A stretch of DNA of 64,000 nucleotides, taken from Lysobacter silvisoli. GTDB taxonomy: Bacteria; Pseudomonadota; Gammaproteobacteria; Xanthomonadales; Xanthomonadaceae. The position numbers and the translations under genes are program-made. The stretch lies in contig NZ_QTSU01000001.1 of the NCBI RefSeq assembly GCF_003382365.1, forward strand, positions 2,108,001 to 2,172,000, in the 5' to 3' direction. A model generated the notes under the pieces. The model was not told where the DNA came from. It ran no database searches and was given only the letters and a program-made list of their open reading frames with translations. Shown one piece after another: positions 53,331-63,600 of this stretch (position 1 is its first letter; each line of letters begins with the position of its first letter).

Positions 53331-53501
53331 ATGTACTTCAAGCTCTACAAGGACAGCCAGGGCGACTGGCGCTGGACGCTCTACGCCGCCAACCACCGGA
53401 AGATCGCCGACTCGGCGGAGGGCTACAACAAGAAGTCGGATTGCGAGGACGGCATCGCCCTCGTCAAGTCGGTGATGGCATCGACACCGGTCAAGGACTA
53501 A
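53331..53501 (+). CDS. DUF1508 (YegP-like) protein, single repeat
   Basis: Protein of 56 aa consisting of one DUF1508 repeat: MYFKLYKDSQGDWRWTLYAA, NHRKIADSAEGYNKKSDCED, GIALVKS. Bacterial YegP has two such repeats; single-repeat forms exist. Function is unknown. AAGGA precedes the ATG by 9 nt. Its end overlaps by 11 bp the end of the convergent gene. Confidence 0.88.
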   Translation: MYFKLYKDSQGDWRWTLYAANHRKIADSAEGYNKKSDCEDGIALVKSVMASTPVKD

Positions 53502-53739
53502 TCACGTGTGGCGCGGAACTGAATTTTCCGCGCCACCACTCGACCAAGACTGTGAACTCTGCTTGGCCGAACGCCACGAACCGGGCAACAACATCGAGGA
53601 CGTAGTCGCCGTCCGCGCCAGCCAACTTCTCTAGATGGGTCGACTTGTATTCGACCAAGCCACCTGCAGCCGCATCCAGGATTGCCTTTACTGCAACCTC
53701 GAATTCAGCCGGGCTGATATCGATACTTTCTTCATTCAT
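53491..53739 (-). CDS. Small protein resembling the start of an Mrr-type restriction endonuclease domain, possibly truncated
   Basis: Protein of 82 aa. The pattern AEFEVAVKAILDAAAGGLVEYKS...GADGDYVLDVVARF....FTVLVE recalls the first half of a PD-(D/E)xK nuclease of the Mrr kind, where the last strand normally reads VLVECK. Here it reads VLVEWWRGKF and the frame stops shortly after, so the catalytic Lys strand and the C-terminal half are missing. It may be a remnant or a small unrelated protein. GGAGGGG precedes the ATG. Confidence 0.5.
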   Translation of the reverse strand: MNEESIDISPAEFEVAVKAILDAAAGGLVEYKSTHLEKLAGADGDYVLDVVARFVAFGQAEFTVLVEWWRGKFSSAPHVISP

Positions 53740-53860
53740 AGCCCCTCCTTAGCCGAAGCAAACAAGCACCGCCAGGGCTAGCATATGTCGCATTGCATCG
53801 CCCGATCTTGGCTGTGCGTATCGCCTCCTGCGTCACCAGCCTAGCCTCTACCGCTCCTGC

Positions 53861-53893
53861 AAAAAAAAGACGCCGCGAGATCGCGGCGTCTTT
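53861..53893 (-). terminator. Intrinsic terminator of the outer-membrane barrel gene
   Basis: Stem AAAGACGCCGCGA (53866-53878) / TCGCGGCGTCTTT (53881-53893), followed on the minus strand by a run of eight T residues (53861-53868). It lies 23 bp after the stop of the barrel gene at 53916. Confidence 0.9.
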
Positions 53894-53915
53894 GCATTCC
53901 AGCCAAGCAAATCGA

Positions 53916-56900
53916 TCAGTAGTAGCCGGCCAGATTCAAGAACCAACCCTTATTGTCGTACTTCAAATCGGTCAGATCGTCGCTGAAGTCGGTGAAGTTG
54001 TAGCCCACGCCGACCTTGAAGTTGTCGCCCAGCTGGCGGTCCAGGCCGATCAGCCAGCCCTTGCGGTCGCCGCCGTCCTTGACGCTGAGCCAGCGGTACT
54101 CGGCCAGGCCTTCCCACTTGCCGATCAGGTGGTAGCGCAGCTGGCCGGCGACCAGGTCGGCGCGGCTGTCCAGCCAGGCGCCTTCGCCGCGGCCGATGCG
54201 GTAGTCGCCCCAACGGCTGGCGAGCTTGCCGCCCAGCTCCCACTTGTCGTCCAGGCGGTACACGCCTTCGAACGAGAGCACGCGCGAGCGCTGGTCGTAG
54301 GTGGCGCCGCCGTCCTGGCCGAGGGTGGCCAGGTCGTACAGGTAGGTGTACTTGCCGAACAGGCCCCAGCGGGTGTTGTCGTGCGGGCGGTAGGCGAAGC
54401 CCAGGTTGGCCTCGGCCAGTTTGGCGCCTTCGGCCGGGTTCAGGTCGTCCTGGGTGTCGGCGTAGTTGGCGCGCAGGGCCAGGCGCAGGTCTTCGTTGAC
54501 CTTGTAGAACAGGCGGTTGGTGGTCACCCACTGCTCGCGCTGCTCGGCGCCGGTGTCCTTGCGGTACTCCAGCTTGCTCGCCCACTGCGCGCGCTCGTCG
54601 GTGCGGCCGCCGCTCACGCTGTAGGCGCGGCGGTCGACGCGGCCGGTGGCGGCGTCGAGTTCGCCGTCCATGACGGTGAAGCCCACGTTCCAGCCTTCGG
54701 CGGGATAGAAATCCATGCCGAAGGTGTGGACGATGCCCTGGCTGTTGTCGGTGGGGTCCTTCAGGTACTGGCTTTCGTTGAACACGTTGACCTGGTTGGT
54801 CAGACGCCAACGCTGGCCCAGGGTCCAACCGTTCTGCAGGTCGCTGTTGAACAACGGGTCCGGCTGGGTGCGGTCGGTGCTGTAGCTGTAGGCGCCGTAG
54901 ATCGTGTGGTCGGGCTTGAGGCGGTACTCGGCCTCGACCCGGCCGCCGTGGCCGCGGCTGCCGCCGCTGACTTCGGCGCCCACGCTGGAGCGATCGCCGA
55001 ACAGGTACTTGGCGCCCAGGGTCAGCAGGTTGTTGCGCTCGTAGGCGCCGCCGTCGTCGTCGGCCGTGATCTGGCCCACGCCGTACAGCTCCAGCGAGGA
55101 GCCGATGCGATGGCGGTAGCTCAGCGCCGCCAGCAGGGCGTCGGTGTTGCCGCTCAGGCGCTCCTCGCGCACGCGGCGCAGCTCGGCGCCCAGGCGGGCG
55201 TCGTTGGTGATGCGCCAGTCGGCGGTGAGCTGGCTCTGCTCCAGCGCGTCGCTGCCGCGTTCGGCGCGCGAGTACTTGCCGTACAGGCTGAAGGTCTCGC
55301 TGAAGTAGCCCAGGAACTCGGCGCCGTATTCCTCGATGCCCAGACCGGTGTCGAAACGCGAGACCGAGAAGCCGGCATCGACGTCGCGCCACCAGGCGCC
55401 CACGCTCCAGTCCTGCTGGGTCCAGCCCAGTTCCTTGAAGTTGGCGCGCGCTTCCACCGCGCGCGCGTCGCCGCGACGCGCGCCGGAAACCGGGTTGCGC
55501 TGGATGAAGCTCAGGCCGCCGTTGTCGGAATAGAAGATCGGCGCGACGGTGGATTCGCTGCGGGTCTGTTCCAGCTTCAGGTAGGTGCCGCGACCGGCCT
55601 GCAAGCTCAGGTCCACGCCCTTGAGGCTGTAGTCGTCGCCGCGGCGATTCTCGTCGACGTAGGTGCCGCCGATGGCCACGTGCTCGCCCAGCCACTGCTT
55701 GCCGCGGAAGCCGGCGCTGACGTCGTCGCTGTCGAAGCCCAGCGGCACGTATTCGTAGTCGACCAGCAGCAGCTGGGTGTAGCCGTCCAGCGGCGCGTCG
55801 CGGGTCAGGGTGCGCACGTTCTCGCGCGTGACCTGGGCCAGCGGACGGGTCAGGATCAGCCGGCCCTGCAGTTCGTCGATCTCGTAATCGGCGCCGCGCT
55901 GCAGGTCCACCCGGCTTTCGGTGCGGCCGGTGGTGCGGTCGCGGATCTCTAGGGTGACCTTGTCCGAGCCCGGCAGCACGTCGGTGTGCTTGAGGTAGTA
56001 CAGGCTGCCGCCGGTGCCGAGGAATTCGGTGTGGCCGAACGCGCTCTGCGCCTCGGAGCCGAACGCGCGCACTTCGGTCTTGGGATCGCCGAGCCGGGTG
56101 GTGCTGCGCGAGCGCCAGGACAGCGCCGCGCCGTACAGCGAGCGGTCGTACTGGCCGTACTCGGTGCCGGTGATGCCGGTGTCGAAGTTGCCCCACAGCG
56201 CCTGGTTCTGGTCCCAGTCCACGCGCACGTACAAACGGCCCTGGGTGTCGACGTCGCGGTAGGTATTGGAGTCGTCGCCATAGACCGGGTAGTACAGATC
56301 CGGGTCCAGGCGGCGGAACACGTCCTGGGCGTCTGCATCGAGGAAGCCGTTGAACAGCTCCTTGATCTCGCGCTCGCGGGTGTCGGCCTGGGCGGTGATC
56401 AGGTACTTGCCCTTGACCTTGCCCTTCAAATAGAACGCCAGGCGGCCTTCGCTGATGAAGTCCTTGTCGTAGCGCTCGTCGCCGGCCAGCGGTTCGATGT
56501 TGCCGCTGACGTTGTTCTCCGACACGGTGACGTCGGCCAGGGCGACCAGGAACGCGTACTTGCCGGTCACGTCCACGTCCAGCTGGTGCTGCAGCGGCGC
56601 GCCGCCGCGCGGCTGGATCGCCACGTCGTAGCTGTGGCGGCCGACCGGCTCCAGGAACTCGGCGACGAACTTGCGTTCCAGGTCGACCGGGAAGGTCTCG
56701 CCGTTGATGGTCAGCTGGGTCTCGCGCGGAATGTCGCGGCCATAGATGCGCACGCGCGAGCCGTAGATCGGGATGTTCTGGATGCGCAGCGAGCTGCGGC
56801 CGTAGATCGAGTTCTCGATGTCCTGGGCCTGGGCGTCGTCGCCGCTGTCCAGCGCCTTGCCCAGCGAACGCTGGGTGTCGTCGCGCAGCACTTGCAGGCC

Positions 56901-57596
56901 GCGCTCGTAGTCCTCCGGGCGCACCAGCTGCACGCGCTGGCCGACGGTCTCGTCGAAGGTGCCGTCCTTGCCGTAGGCGCGGGCGACGTAGATCAGCTCG
57001 TCGCCCGGCTGCAGGTTCAGGCCGGCCGGCAGCGTGCCGTCCCATTCCTGTTCGGACACGTTGGCCACCGGCAGGTCGATGCTGGCCAGCGGCGTGACCA
57101 GATCCGCGTCGGTGCCGCGGTAGACGGTGACGGTGAGCTTGTCGATGAACGAGGCGTAGTTGGTGTAGCCGTGGAAACGCAGCGGCTTGGCGATGCGCCC
57201 GTTCTCGAACGGCACCGTGGAGCCGCCCTGCACGTTGAGGATGGGCTGGCCCAGGGTGGGGTCTTCGGTCGCCCAGATCACCCCGCCGTTGGGCAGGTCG
57301 ATCGCGAAGCGGCCCGAGATGCGGGCGCTGCCGGAGCGCACGTCCTCGCGCACCACGTCGACGCGGCGGTTGCGCTGCAGCGCGTCGGCATCGTCGCCGG
57401 CGGCCACCGGCCGTTCCTCGCCGCGGGTGCGGACGCGGAACAGCAGGCCCTCGTCGCTGCGGCAGGCATCGCCGTCGCAGCGGGCGCGTTCGCCCTCGCC
57501 CGCCTGGGCGGCGTCCTGGGCGAGCGCGGGGCCGACGGCGCCGGCCGAGAGCAGGCCGATCAGGGTCATGTCCAGAAGCTTCATCTTCATCTTCAT
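53916..57596 (-). CDS. Large outer-membrane beta-barrel protein, partner of the DUF11/OmpA giant
   Basis: Protein of about 1226 aa with a signal peptide (LLDMTLIGLLSAGAVGPALAQ). Residues about 100-480 are beta-sandwich-like (IYGSRVRIYGRDIPRETQLT, DVTGKYAFLVALADVTVSEN). From about 480 to the end, alternating strands such as GRLYVRVDWDQNQALWGNFD and KWELGGKLASRWGDYRIGRG build a barrel that ends with the aromatic LAGYY. ATG codons occur at 57602, 57596 and 57590; 57596 is preferred for its 8-nt spacing from GAGG. It follows the giant gene directly, so the two are one operon. It may export or anchor that protein, which is inference. Confidence 0.75.
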   Translation of the reverse strand: MKMKMKLLDMTLIGLLSAGAVGPALAQDAAQAGEGERARCDGDACRSDEGLLFRVRTRGEERPVAAGDDADALQRNRRVDVVREDVRSGSARISGRFAIDLPNGGVIWATEDPTLGQPILNVQGGSTVPFENGRIAKPLRFHGYTNYASFIDKLTVTVYRGTDADLVTPLASIDLPVANVSEQEWDGTLPAGLNLQPGDELIYVARAYGKDGTFDETVGQRVQLVRPEDYERGLQVLRDDTQRSLGKALDSGDDAQAQDIENSIYGRSSLRIQNIPIYGSRVRIYGRDIPRETQLTINGETFPVDLERKFVAEFLEPVGRHSYDVAIQPRGGAPLQHQLDVDVTGKYAFLVALADVTVSENNVSGNIEPLAGDERYDKDFISEGRLAFYLKGKVKGKYLITAQADTREREIKELFNGFLDADAQDVFRRLDPDLYYPVYGDDSNTYRDVDTQGRLYVRVDWDQNQALWGNFDTGITGTEYGQYDRSLYGAALSWRSRSTTRLGDPKTEVRAFGSEAQSAFGHTEFLGTGGSLYYLKHTDVLPGSDKVTLEIRDRTTGRTESRVDLQRGADYEIDELQGRLILTRPLAQVTRENVRTLTRDAPLDGYTQLLLVDYEYVPLGFDSDDVSAGFRGKQWLGEHVAIGGTYVDENRRGDDYSLKGVDLSLQAGRGTYLKLEQTRSESTVAPIFYSDNGGLSFIQRNPVSGARRGDARAVEARANFKELGWTQQDWSVGAWWRDVDAGFSVSRFDTGLGIEEYGAEFLGYFSETFSLYGKYSRAERGSDALEQSQLTADWRITNDARLGAELRRVREERLSGNTDALLAALSYRHRIGSSLELYGVGQITADDDGGAYERNNLLTLGAKYLFGDRSSVGAEVSGGSRGHGGRVEAEYRLKPDHTIYGAYSYSTDRTQPDPLFNSDLQNGWTLGQRWRLTNQVNVFNESQYLKDPTDNSQGIVHTFGMDFYPAEGWNVGFTVMDGELDAATGRVDRRAYSVSGGRTDERAQWASKLEYRKDTGAEQREQWVTTNRLFYKVNEDLRLALRANYADTQDDLNPAEGAKLAEANLGFAYRPHDNTRWGLFGKYTYLYDLATLGQDGGATYDQRSRVLSFEGVYRLDDKWELGGKLASRWGDYRIGRGEGAWLDSRADLVAGQLRYHLIGKWEGLAEYRWLSVKDGGDRKGWLIGLDRQLGDNFKVGVGYNFTDFSDDLTDLKYDNKGWFLNLAGYY

Positions 57597-57606
57597 GGCC
57601 ATGTCC

Positions 57607-60600
57607 TCAGCGGCCGCCCACGCCGACGGGGGCGTTGGTATCGTCAGTTATGTCCACGCGCACGTTCTGTCTCACCTGCGGGTCCAGTTGCGCCGAGATC
57701 GCTTCGAGCACCGCCTTGGCGCGGCGCAGGCCCAGCTTCACGTTGTAGTCGCTGGCGCCGCGCGGGTCGGCGCGGCCGACGATGCCGATCGTGCCGCGGC
57801 CTTCGCGGTTCAAGGTTTGCGCGATCTGCGCGATCAGCTCGCGGTACTGCGGGCGGATCGTGGCCTGATCGGTGTCGAACAGCAGCTCGCCCAGCTTGAT
57901 GGCCTGATCCAGGCTCACCAGGGTGGCATCGCTGCCAGCGACCACGTCGATGCGCACCTTCTTGGCCAGCTCGGGATCGAGCTGCTGGCTCAGCGCGGCC
58001 TGCACCGCACGGGCGCGGGCGAAGGCCAGCGCCTCGGCTTCGGCCTGGGCGGCGATGGTCACGCTGCCGCCGTCGGCCTCGCGCAGGCGCTGGGCGATCT
58101 TGCCGAACAGCGGGGCGTAGTCGTCCTTCACCTGGTCGCTGCCGGCCTCGAACATCACCTCGCCCAGCTCCACGTCGGTCTCGCTGCGGCCGCCGCGGAT
58201 CTCGCCGGCCGGCAGCTTGACGCCGAAGTCGAAGCGCACCGGCACGCCCTGGGTCACGCGGCGCACGCGCGGGTTTTCGGTGGTGAACACCGAGCCCGGC
58301 GGCAGCGTGGCCGGATCGACCTTGAGGATGAAGTTGCGTCCGCGGCCGATGTCGCCGCCGTGGATGCCCTCGAGGTGGTAACGGCCGTAGGCGTCGGTTT
58401 CCATGATCAGGCCTTCGACCGAGGCGATGCGCACGCCCGGGATGCCGCGTTCGTCGACGCCCTCGTTGCGGATGGTGTAGGTCACCTCGTAGCCGGCCGC
58501 GGTCTGGCTGACCTGACGGCTGACCTGCAGGTCCTGACCGGTGAGGCCCTTGGCCGCGTCGCCGCGACCGCGTTCCACCGTGGTCTGGCCGGCGGCGTTC
58601 ATGCGCAGCGTGGTGCCCTCGCCCGTGGTCAGCACGAAGTCGTCGCTGAAGTCGGGCGAGCGCAGCGTCTGCCGCACCACCACCTGGCTCACCGGCGCCG
58701 CCGTCGAGCTGCGGCCGCCCAGATCGCCCAGGGCGATGCCGTGCAGCAGCGGCGCGCTGGCGTCGGCCTCGGGCTGCGGGCCCTGGCCGCGATCCACCGT
58801 GGTGGAGCCGGCGACGTAGGCGCCCGGAGCGAAACCGCCCTGCACGCGCACCTCGCTGGCCTTGGCCGGATCCTGCCAGCCGTCGCCGTCGCGGTCGTCG
58901 AACACCGAGCCCAGGATCAGGCTGTCTTCCAGCAGCGGGTCGCCGGCCATGTCGACGTCGGCGGTGGCCACGTTGCTGATCGAGGTGCCGTTCACGTCCA
59001 GCGCGCTGACGCTGTTGGTGTGCACGCCGTTGCCCACGCCGGCGCCCACGCGCAGGAAGTAGACGATGGTCGCGCGGCGGCCGATGCCCACGTCGATGCC
59101 GTTGATACGCAGCGGGCTAGTGCCGCCCACGCTGCCGGCGTTGTCGTCGTCGCTCACGGTCAGCGAGCCGTCGACGTAGGTGAAGCCCGCCGGCGGAGTG
59201 TCGACCAGGCTCGCGTTGCGCGCCGGCGAGTCGCCGACGTTCTCCGCGGTCACGGTGTAGCGGACCAGGTCGCCGACCTTGACCGAGCGCGTGGCCGAGA
59301 CCTTGGTCAGGCGCAGCACCGGCGCGTTGGCGTTCACCGTGATGGTGACCACGGCGGTGTCGCAGACCGGGGTCGGGGTCGAGGTGTCGCAGACGCGGTA
59401 GGTGAAGGTGTCGGTACCGGCGAAGAACTGGTTCGGGGTGTAGGTGCACACGCCCGCGGCGCAGCTCACGGTGCCGTTGGCCGGCGGCACGGTCACGGTC
59501 ACCGACGCCGGATCCAGCGGCGCGCCGGTTGCGGTGTCGTTGCCGACCACGGTGATGGCCACCGGCACCTGCTGGTTGGTCGCCGCGGTGTCGTCGTTGG
59601 CGACCACCGTGTTCGGCTGCACCGTGACCGTCACCATCGCCGTGGCGCAGTTGGTCGGGTTGAGCTTCTCGCAGATGGTGTAGGTGTAGCTGTCCGGGCC
59701 GCTGTAGTTGTTGCTCGGCGTGTAGGTGATCGTGCCGTTCGGGTTGACCACCACGGTGCCGTGCGCCGGGTTGCCGGCGATGGTGACGTTGACCAGCGCC
59801 GGGTCCACGGCCACGCCGTTGAGCGTGTCGTTGGTCAGCACGTTGGTGGTCACCGGGGTGTTCTGCGGGGTCACGCCCGAGCCGCCGGCCGAGTCGTCGG
59901 TGGCGGTGATCGCCGGGGCGACCACGGTCACCGTGACGACCGCGGTGTCGCAGTTGCTCGGGTTCAGGACTTCGCAGATCTGGTAGGTGGCGGTGTAGGT
60001 GCCGGCCGGAGTGTTCGGCGCGACATCGACCGTGCCGTTGGCATTCACCGTCAGCGGGCCGTTGGTGACCGGCGTCAGGGTGACGTTCGTCGTGGTCGCG
60101 GCCGAGCCGTTGAGGGTGTCGTTGCCCAGCACGTTGACCACGGCGGTGCCGCCCGTGGTGCCGTTGACCGGCGTGCCGACCACGTCGTCCACCGCGTCGA
60201 TCGGCGCGGCGCTGACCGTCACGGTGACCGTGGCGGTGTCGCAGTTGGTCGGGTTGAGCACCTCGCAGATCTGGTAGGTGACCGTATAGGTGCCTGCCGG
60301 AGTGTTGGGCGCGACGTCGACCGTGCCGTTGGCGTTGACCGTCAGCGGGCCGTTGGTGACCGGCGTCAGGGTGACCGAGCCCGGAACCACGGCCGTGCCG
60401 TTGAGGGTGTCGTTGGTCAGTACGTTGACCACACCGGTGCCACCGGTGGTGCCATTAACCGGCGTGGCCACCAGGTCGTCCACCGCGTCGATCGGCGCAG
60501 CGTTCACCGTCACCGTCACCACCGCGGTATCGCAGTTGCTCGGGTTCAGGACTTCGCAGATCTGGTAGGTGGCGGTGTAGGTGCCCGCCGGGGTGTTCGG

Positions 60601-63600
60601 CGCGACATCGACCGTGCCGTTGGCGTTCACCGTCAGCGGGCCGTTGGTGACCGGCGTCAGGGTGACGTTCGTCGTGGTCGCGGCCGAGCCGTTGAGGGTG
60701 TCGTTGCCCAGCACGTTGGTCACGGCGGTGCCGCCGTTGGTGCCGTTGACCGGCGTGGCGACCAGGTCGTCCACCGCATCGATCGGCGCAGCGTTCACCG
60801 TCACGGTGACCGTGGCGGTATCGCAGTTGCTCGGGTTGAGCACCTCGCAGATCTGGTAGGTGACCGTGTAGGTACCCGCCGGAGTGTTCGGAGCGACATC
60901 GACCGTGCCGTTGGCGTTCACCGTCAGCGGGCCGTTGGTGACCGGGGCCAGCGTGACGTTCGTGGTGGTCGCAGCAGCACCGTTCAGGGTGTCGTTGCCC
61001 AGCACGTTGGTCACGGCGGTGCCGCCGGTGGTGCCGTTGACCGGCGTGGCGACCAGGTCGTCCACCGCGTCGATCGGCGCGGCGTTCACCGTCACCGTCA
61101 CCACTGCGGTGTCGCAGTTGCTCGGGTTGAGCACCTCGCAGATCTGGTAGGTGACCGTATAGGTACCCGCCGGAGTGTTCGGAGCGACATCGACCGTGCC
61201 ATTGGCGTTGACCGTCAGCGGGCCGTTGGTGACCGGCGTCAGGGTGACCGAGCCCGGAACCACGGCCGTGCCGTTGAGCGTGTCGTTGGTCAGTACGTTG
61301 ACCACACCGGTGCCACCGGTGGTGCCGTTCACCGGCGTGGCCACCAGGTCGTCCACCGCGTCGATCGGCGCAGCGTTCACCGTCACGGTGACCGTGGCGG
61401 TATCGCAGTTGCTCGGGTTGAGCACCTCGCAGATCTGGTAGGTGACCGTGTAGGTACCCGCCGGAGTGTTCGGAGCGACATCGACCGTGCCGTTGGCGTT
61501 CACCGTCAGCGGGCCGTTGGTGACCGGGGCCAGCGTGACGTTCGTGGTGGTCGCAGCAGCACCGTTCAGGGTGTCGTTGGTCAGCACGTTGGTCACGGCG
61601 GTGCCACCGGTGGTGCCGTTGACCGGCGTGGCCACCAGGTCGTCCACCGCATCGATCGGCGCGGCGGCCACCAGCACGGTGATGCTGGCCGTGTCGCAGT
61701 TGCTCGGACGCGCGGTCTCGCACAGCTGGTACGGGATGACGTAGGTGCCCGCGGGGGTGCCCGCGGCGACCGAGACCGTGCCATCGGCCGCGACCGAGAC
61801 GCCGTCGCCGGCATTCGGGTCGTTGACGGTCAGGGTCACGAAGGCCAGATCAACGGCGCCGCCGTTGAGGCTGTCGTTGCCCAGGATGTTGCCGACGCTG
61901 GCCGAGCCATTGGCGCCGTTGACCGGCGTGGCGCTGTAGTCGTCGTCGTTGGCCACGATCACGGCCGGCGCCACGGTGACCGTGACGGTGGCGGTGTCGC
62001 AGACCGGGGTGGGCGTGGAGGTATCGCAGACGCGGTACTCGAAGCTGTCGTTGCCGCTGAAGCCGACGTTCGGCGTGTAGGTGCACTGGCCCGCGGCGCA
62101 GGTCACGGTGCCGTTGGCCGGGTTGACGGTGACCGTCACCGAAGCCGGATCCAGCGGCGCGCCGGTCACGGTGTCGTTGCCGATCACCGGCACGGTCACC
62201 GCGGTGTTCTGCGGCGTGTTGGCGCTGTCGTCCACCGCGGTCACGGTGTTGGCGCCCACGGTGATCGACACGGTCGCGGTATCGCAGACCGTGCCGTTCG
62301 GCGCCGGCAGGCACAGGCGGTAGGTGAAGCTGTCCGGACCGCTGTAGTTGGCGTTCGGCGTGTAGGTGTAGGTGCCGTCGCCGTTCAGGACCAAGGTGCC
62401 GTTGCTGGTACCGGTGACCAGAGCGTAGGACGAGCCCACGGGCGCGCTGTCGCCGCCGGTCGCGGTGCCGTTGAGCACGGTGTTCTGCGGCGTGGTCGCG
62501 GTGTCGTCCACTGCGTCCGGACCGACCACCACCGGCACCGAAGCATCGTCGCAGGTGGCCGGAGTGGTGCCCGGCAGCGTGCAGATGCGGTAGGTGACGG
62601 TGTAGGCGCCCGGGGTGGAGCCGGCCGGCACGGTGAGGCTGCCGTCGGGGTTCGCGACCAGGCCGGTCAGACCGCCGTTGTTGACGATGGTCGGCGCGGT
62701 GGCGTTGGTGCCGATGACCACGGCGACGCCGTTGGTGGTGTCGTTGACGGTCACGTTGGGCACGGTGCCGCCGGCGAACGGCAGCACCGCCGCCGGATCG
62801 TCGACCGCGTCGATGCTGATCGACACCGGGGTGGTTTCGGTGTCGCTGTTGTTGCCGCCGCTCGGGTCGGAGGTGGTGCTGGCGACCGTGGCGGTGTTGC
62901 TGACGGTGGGCGCGCCGCCGTAGTTCGACGGCACCGACAGGGTCAGCGTGATCGTGGCGTTGCCGCCGGCGGCCAGCGTCGGACGCGAGCACTCGACGGT
63001 GCCGGCGTTGTTGGCGCAGGTCCAGCCGGTGCCGGCGGCGCTGACGAAGCCCAGGCCGGCCGGGATCACGTCGCTCACCTGCACCGCCGCGGCGTCGGAC
63101 GGGCCGGCGTTGGCGACGGTCAGGGTGTAGACCACGTTGTTGCCCGGCACCACCGAAGCGCCGGCGTCGTCCTTGTCGATCGACAGGTCGGCCGAAGCCA
63201 CCGGCGTCGGGGTCGAGGTGGAGGTGTTGTTGCCCGGGGTCGGGTCGCTGGTGGTCGAGGTGACCGTAGCGGTGTTGGCGTAGCTGCCCGCGGCGTTCAC
63301 CAGCGCGGTGATCTGCAGCGAGGCGCTGGCGCCGTTGGCGAGGTTGCCGATGGTCCAGGCGCCGGTGCCCGGCACGTAGGCGCCGGCACCGTTATCGGAC
63401 ACGTAGGCATAGCCGTTGGGCAGCAAGTCGGCCACCGACACGCCCGTCGCATCGGACGGACCGTTGTTGGTGACCGTCAGGGTGAAGGTGACGTTCGTGC
63501 CCACGGTCGGCGTGTTGCTCGACGCGACCTTGGTGATAGCCAGATCGGACGAAGCCACCGGGCCCGGCGTGGCCGTGGAGGTGTTGTTGCCCGGGGTCGG

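Noticed and set aside
59940-61690. CRISPR array
   Set aside because: The regular repeats are 291-bp in-frame coding units with no short repeat/unique spacer alternation and no cas genes.
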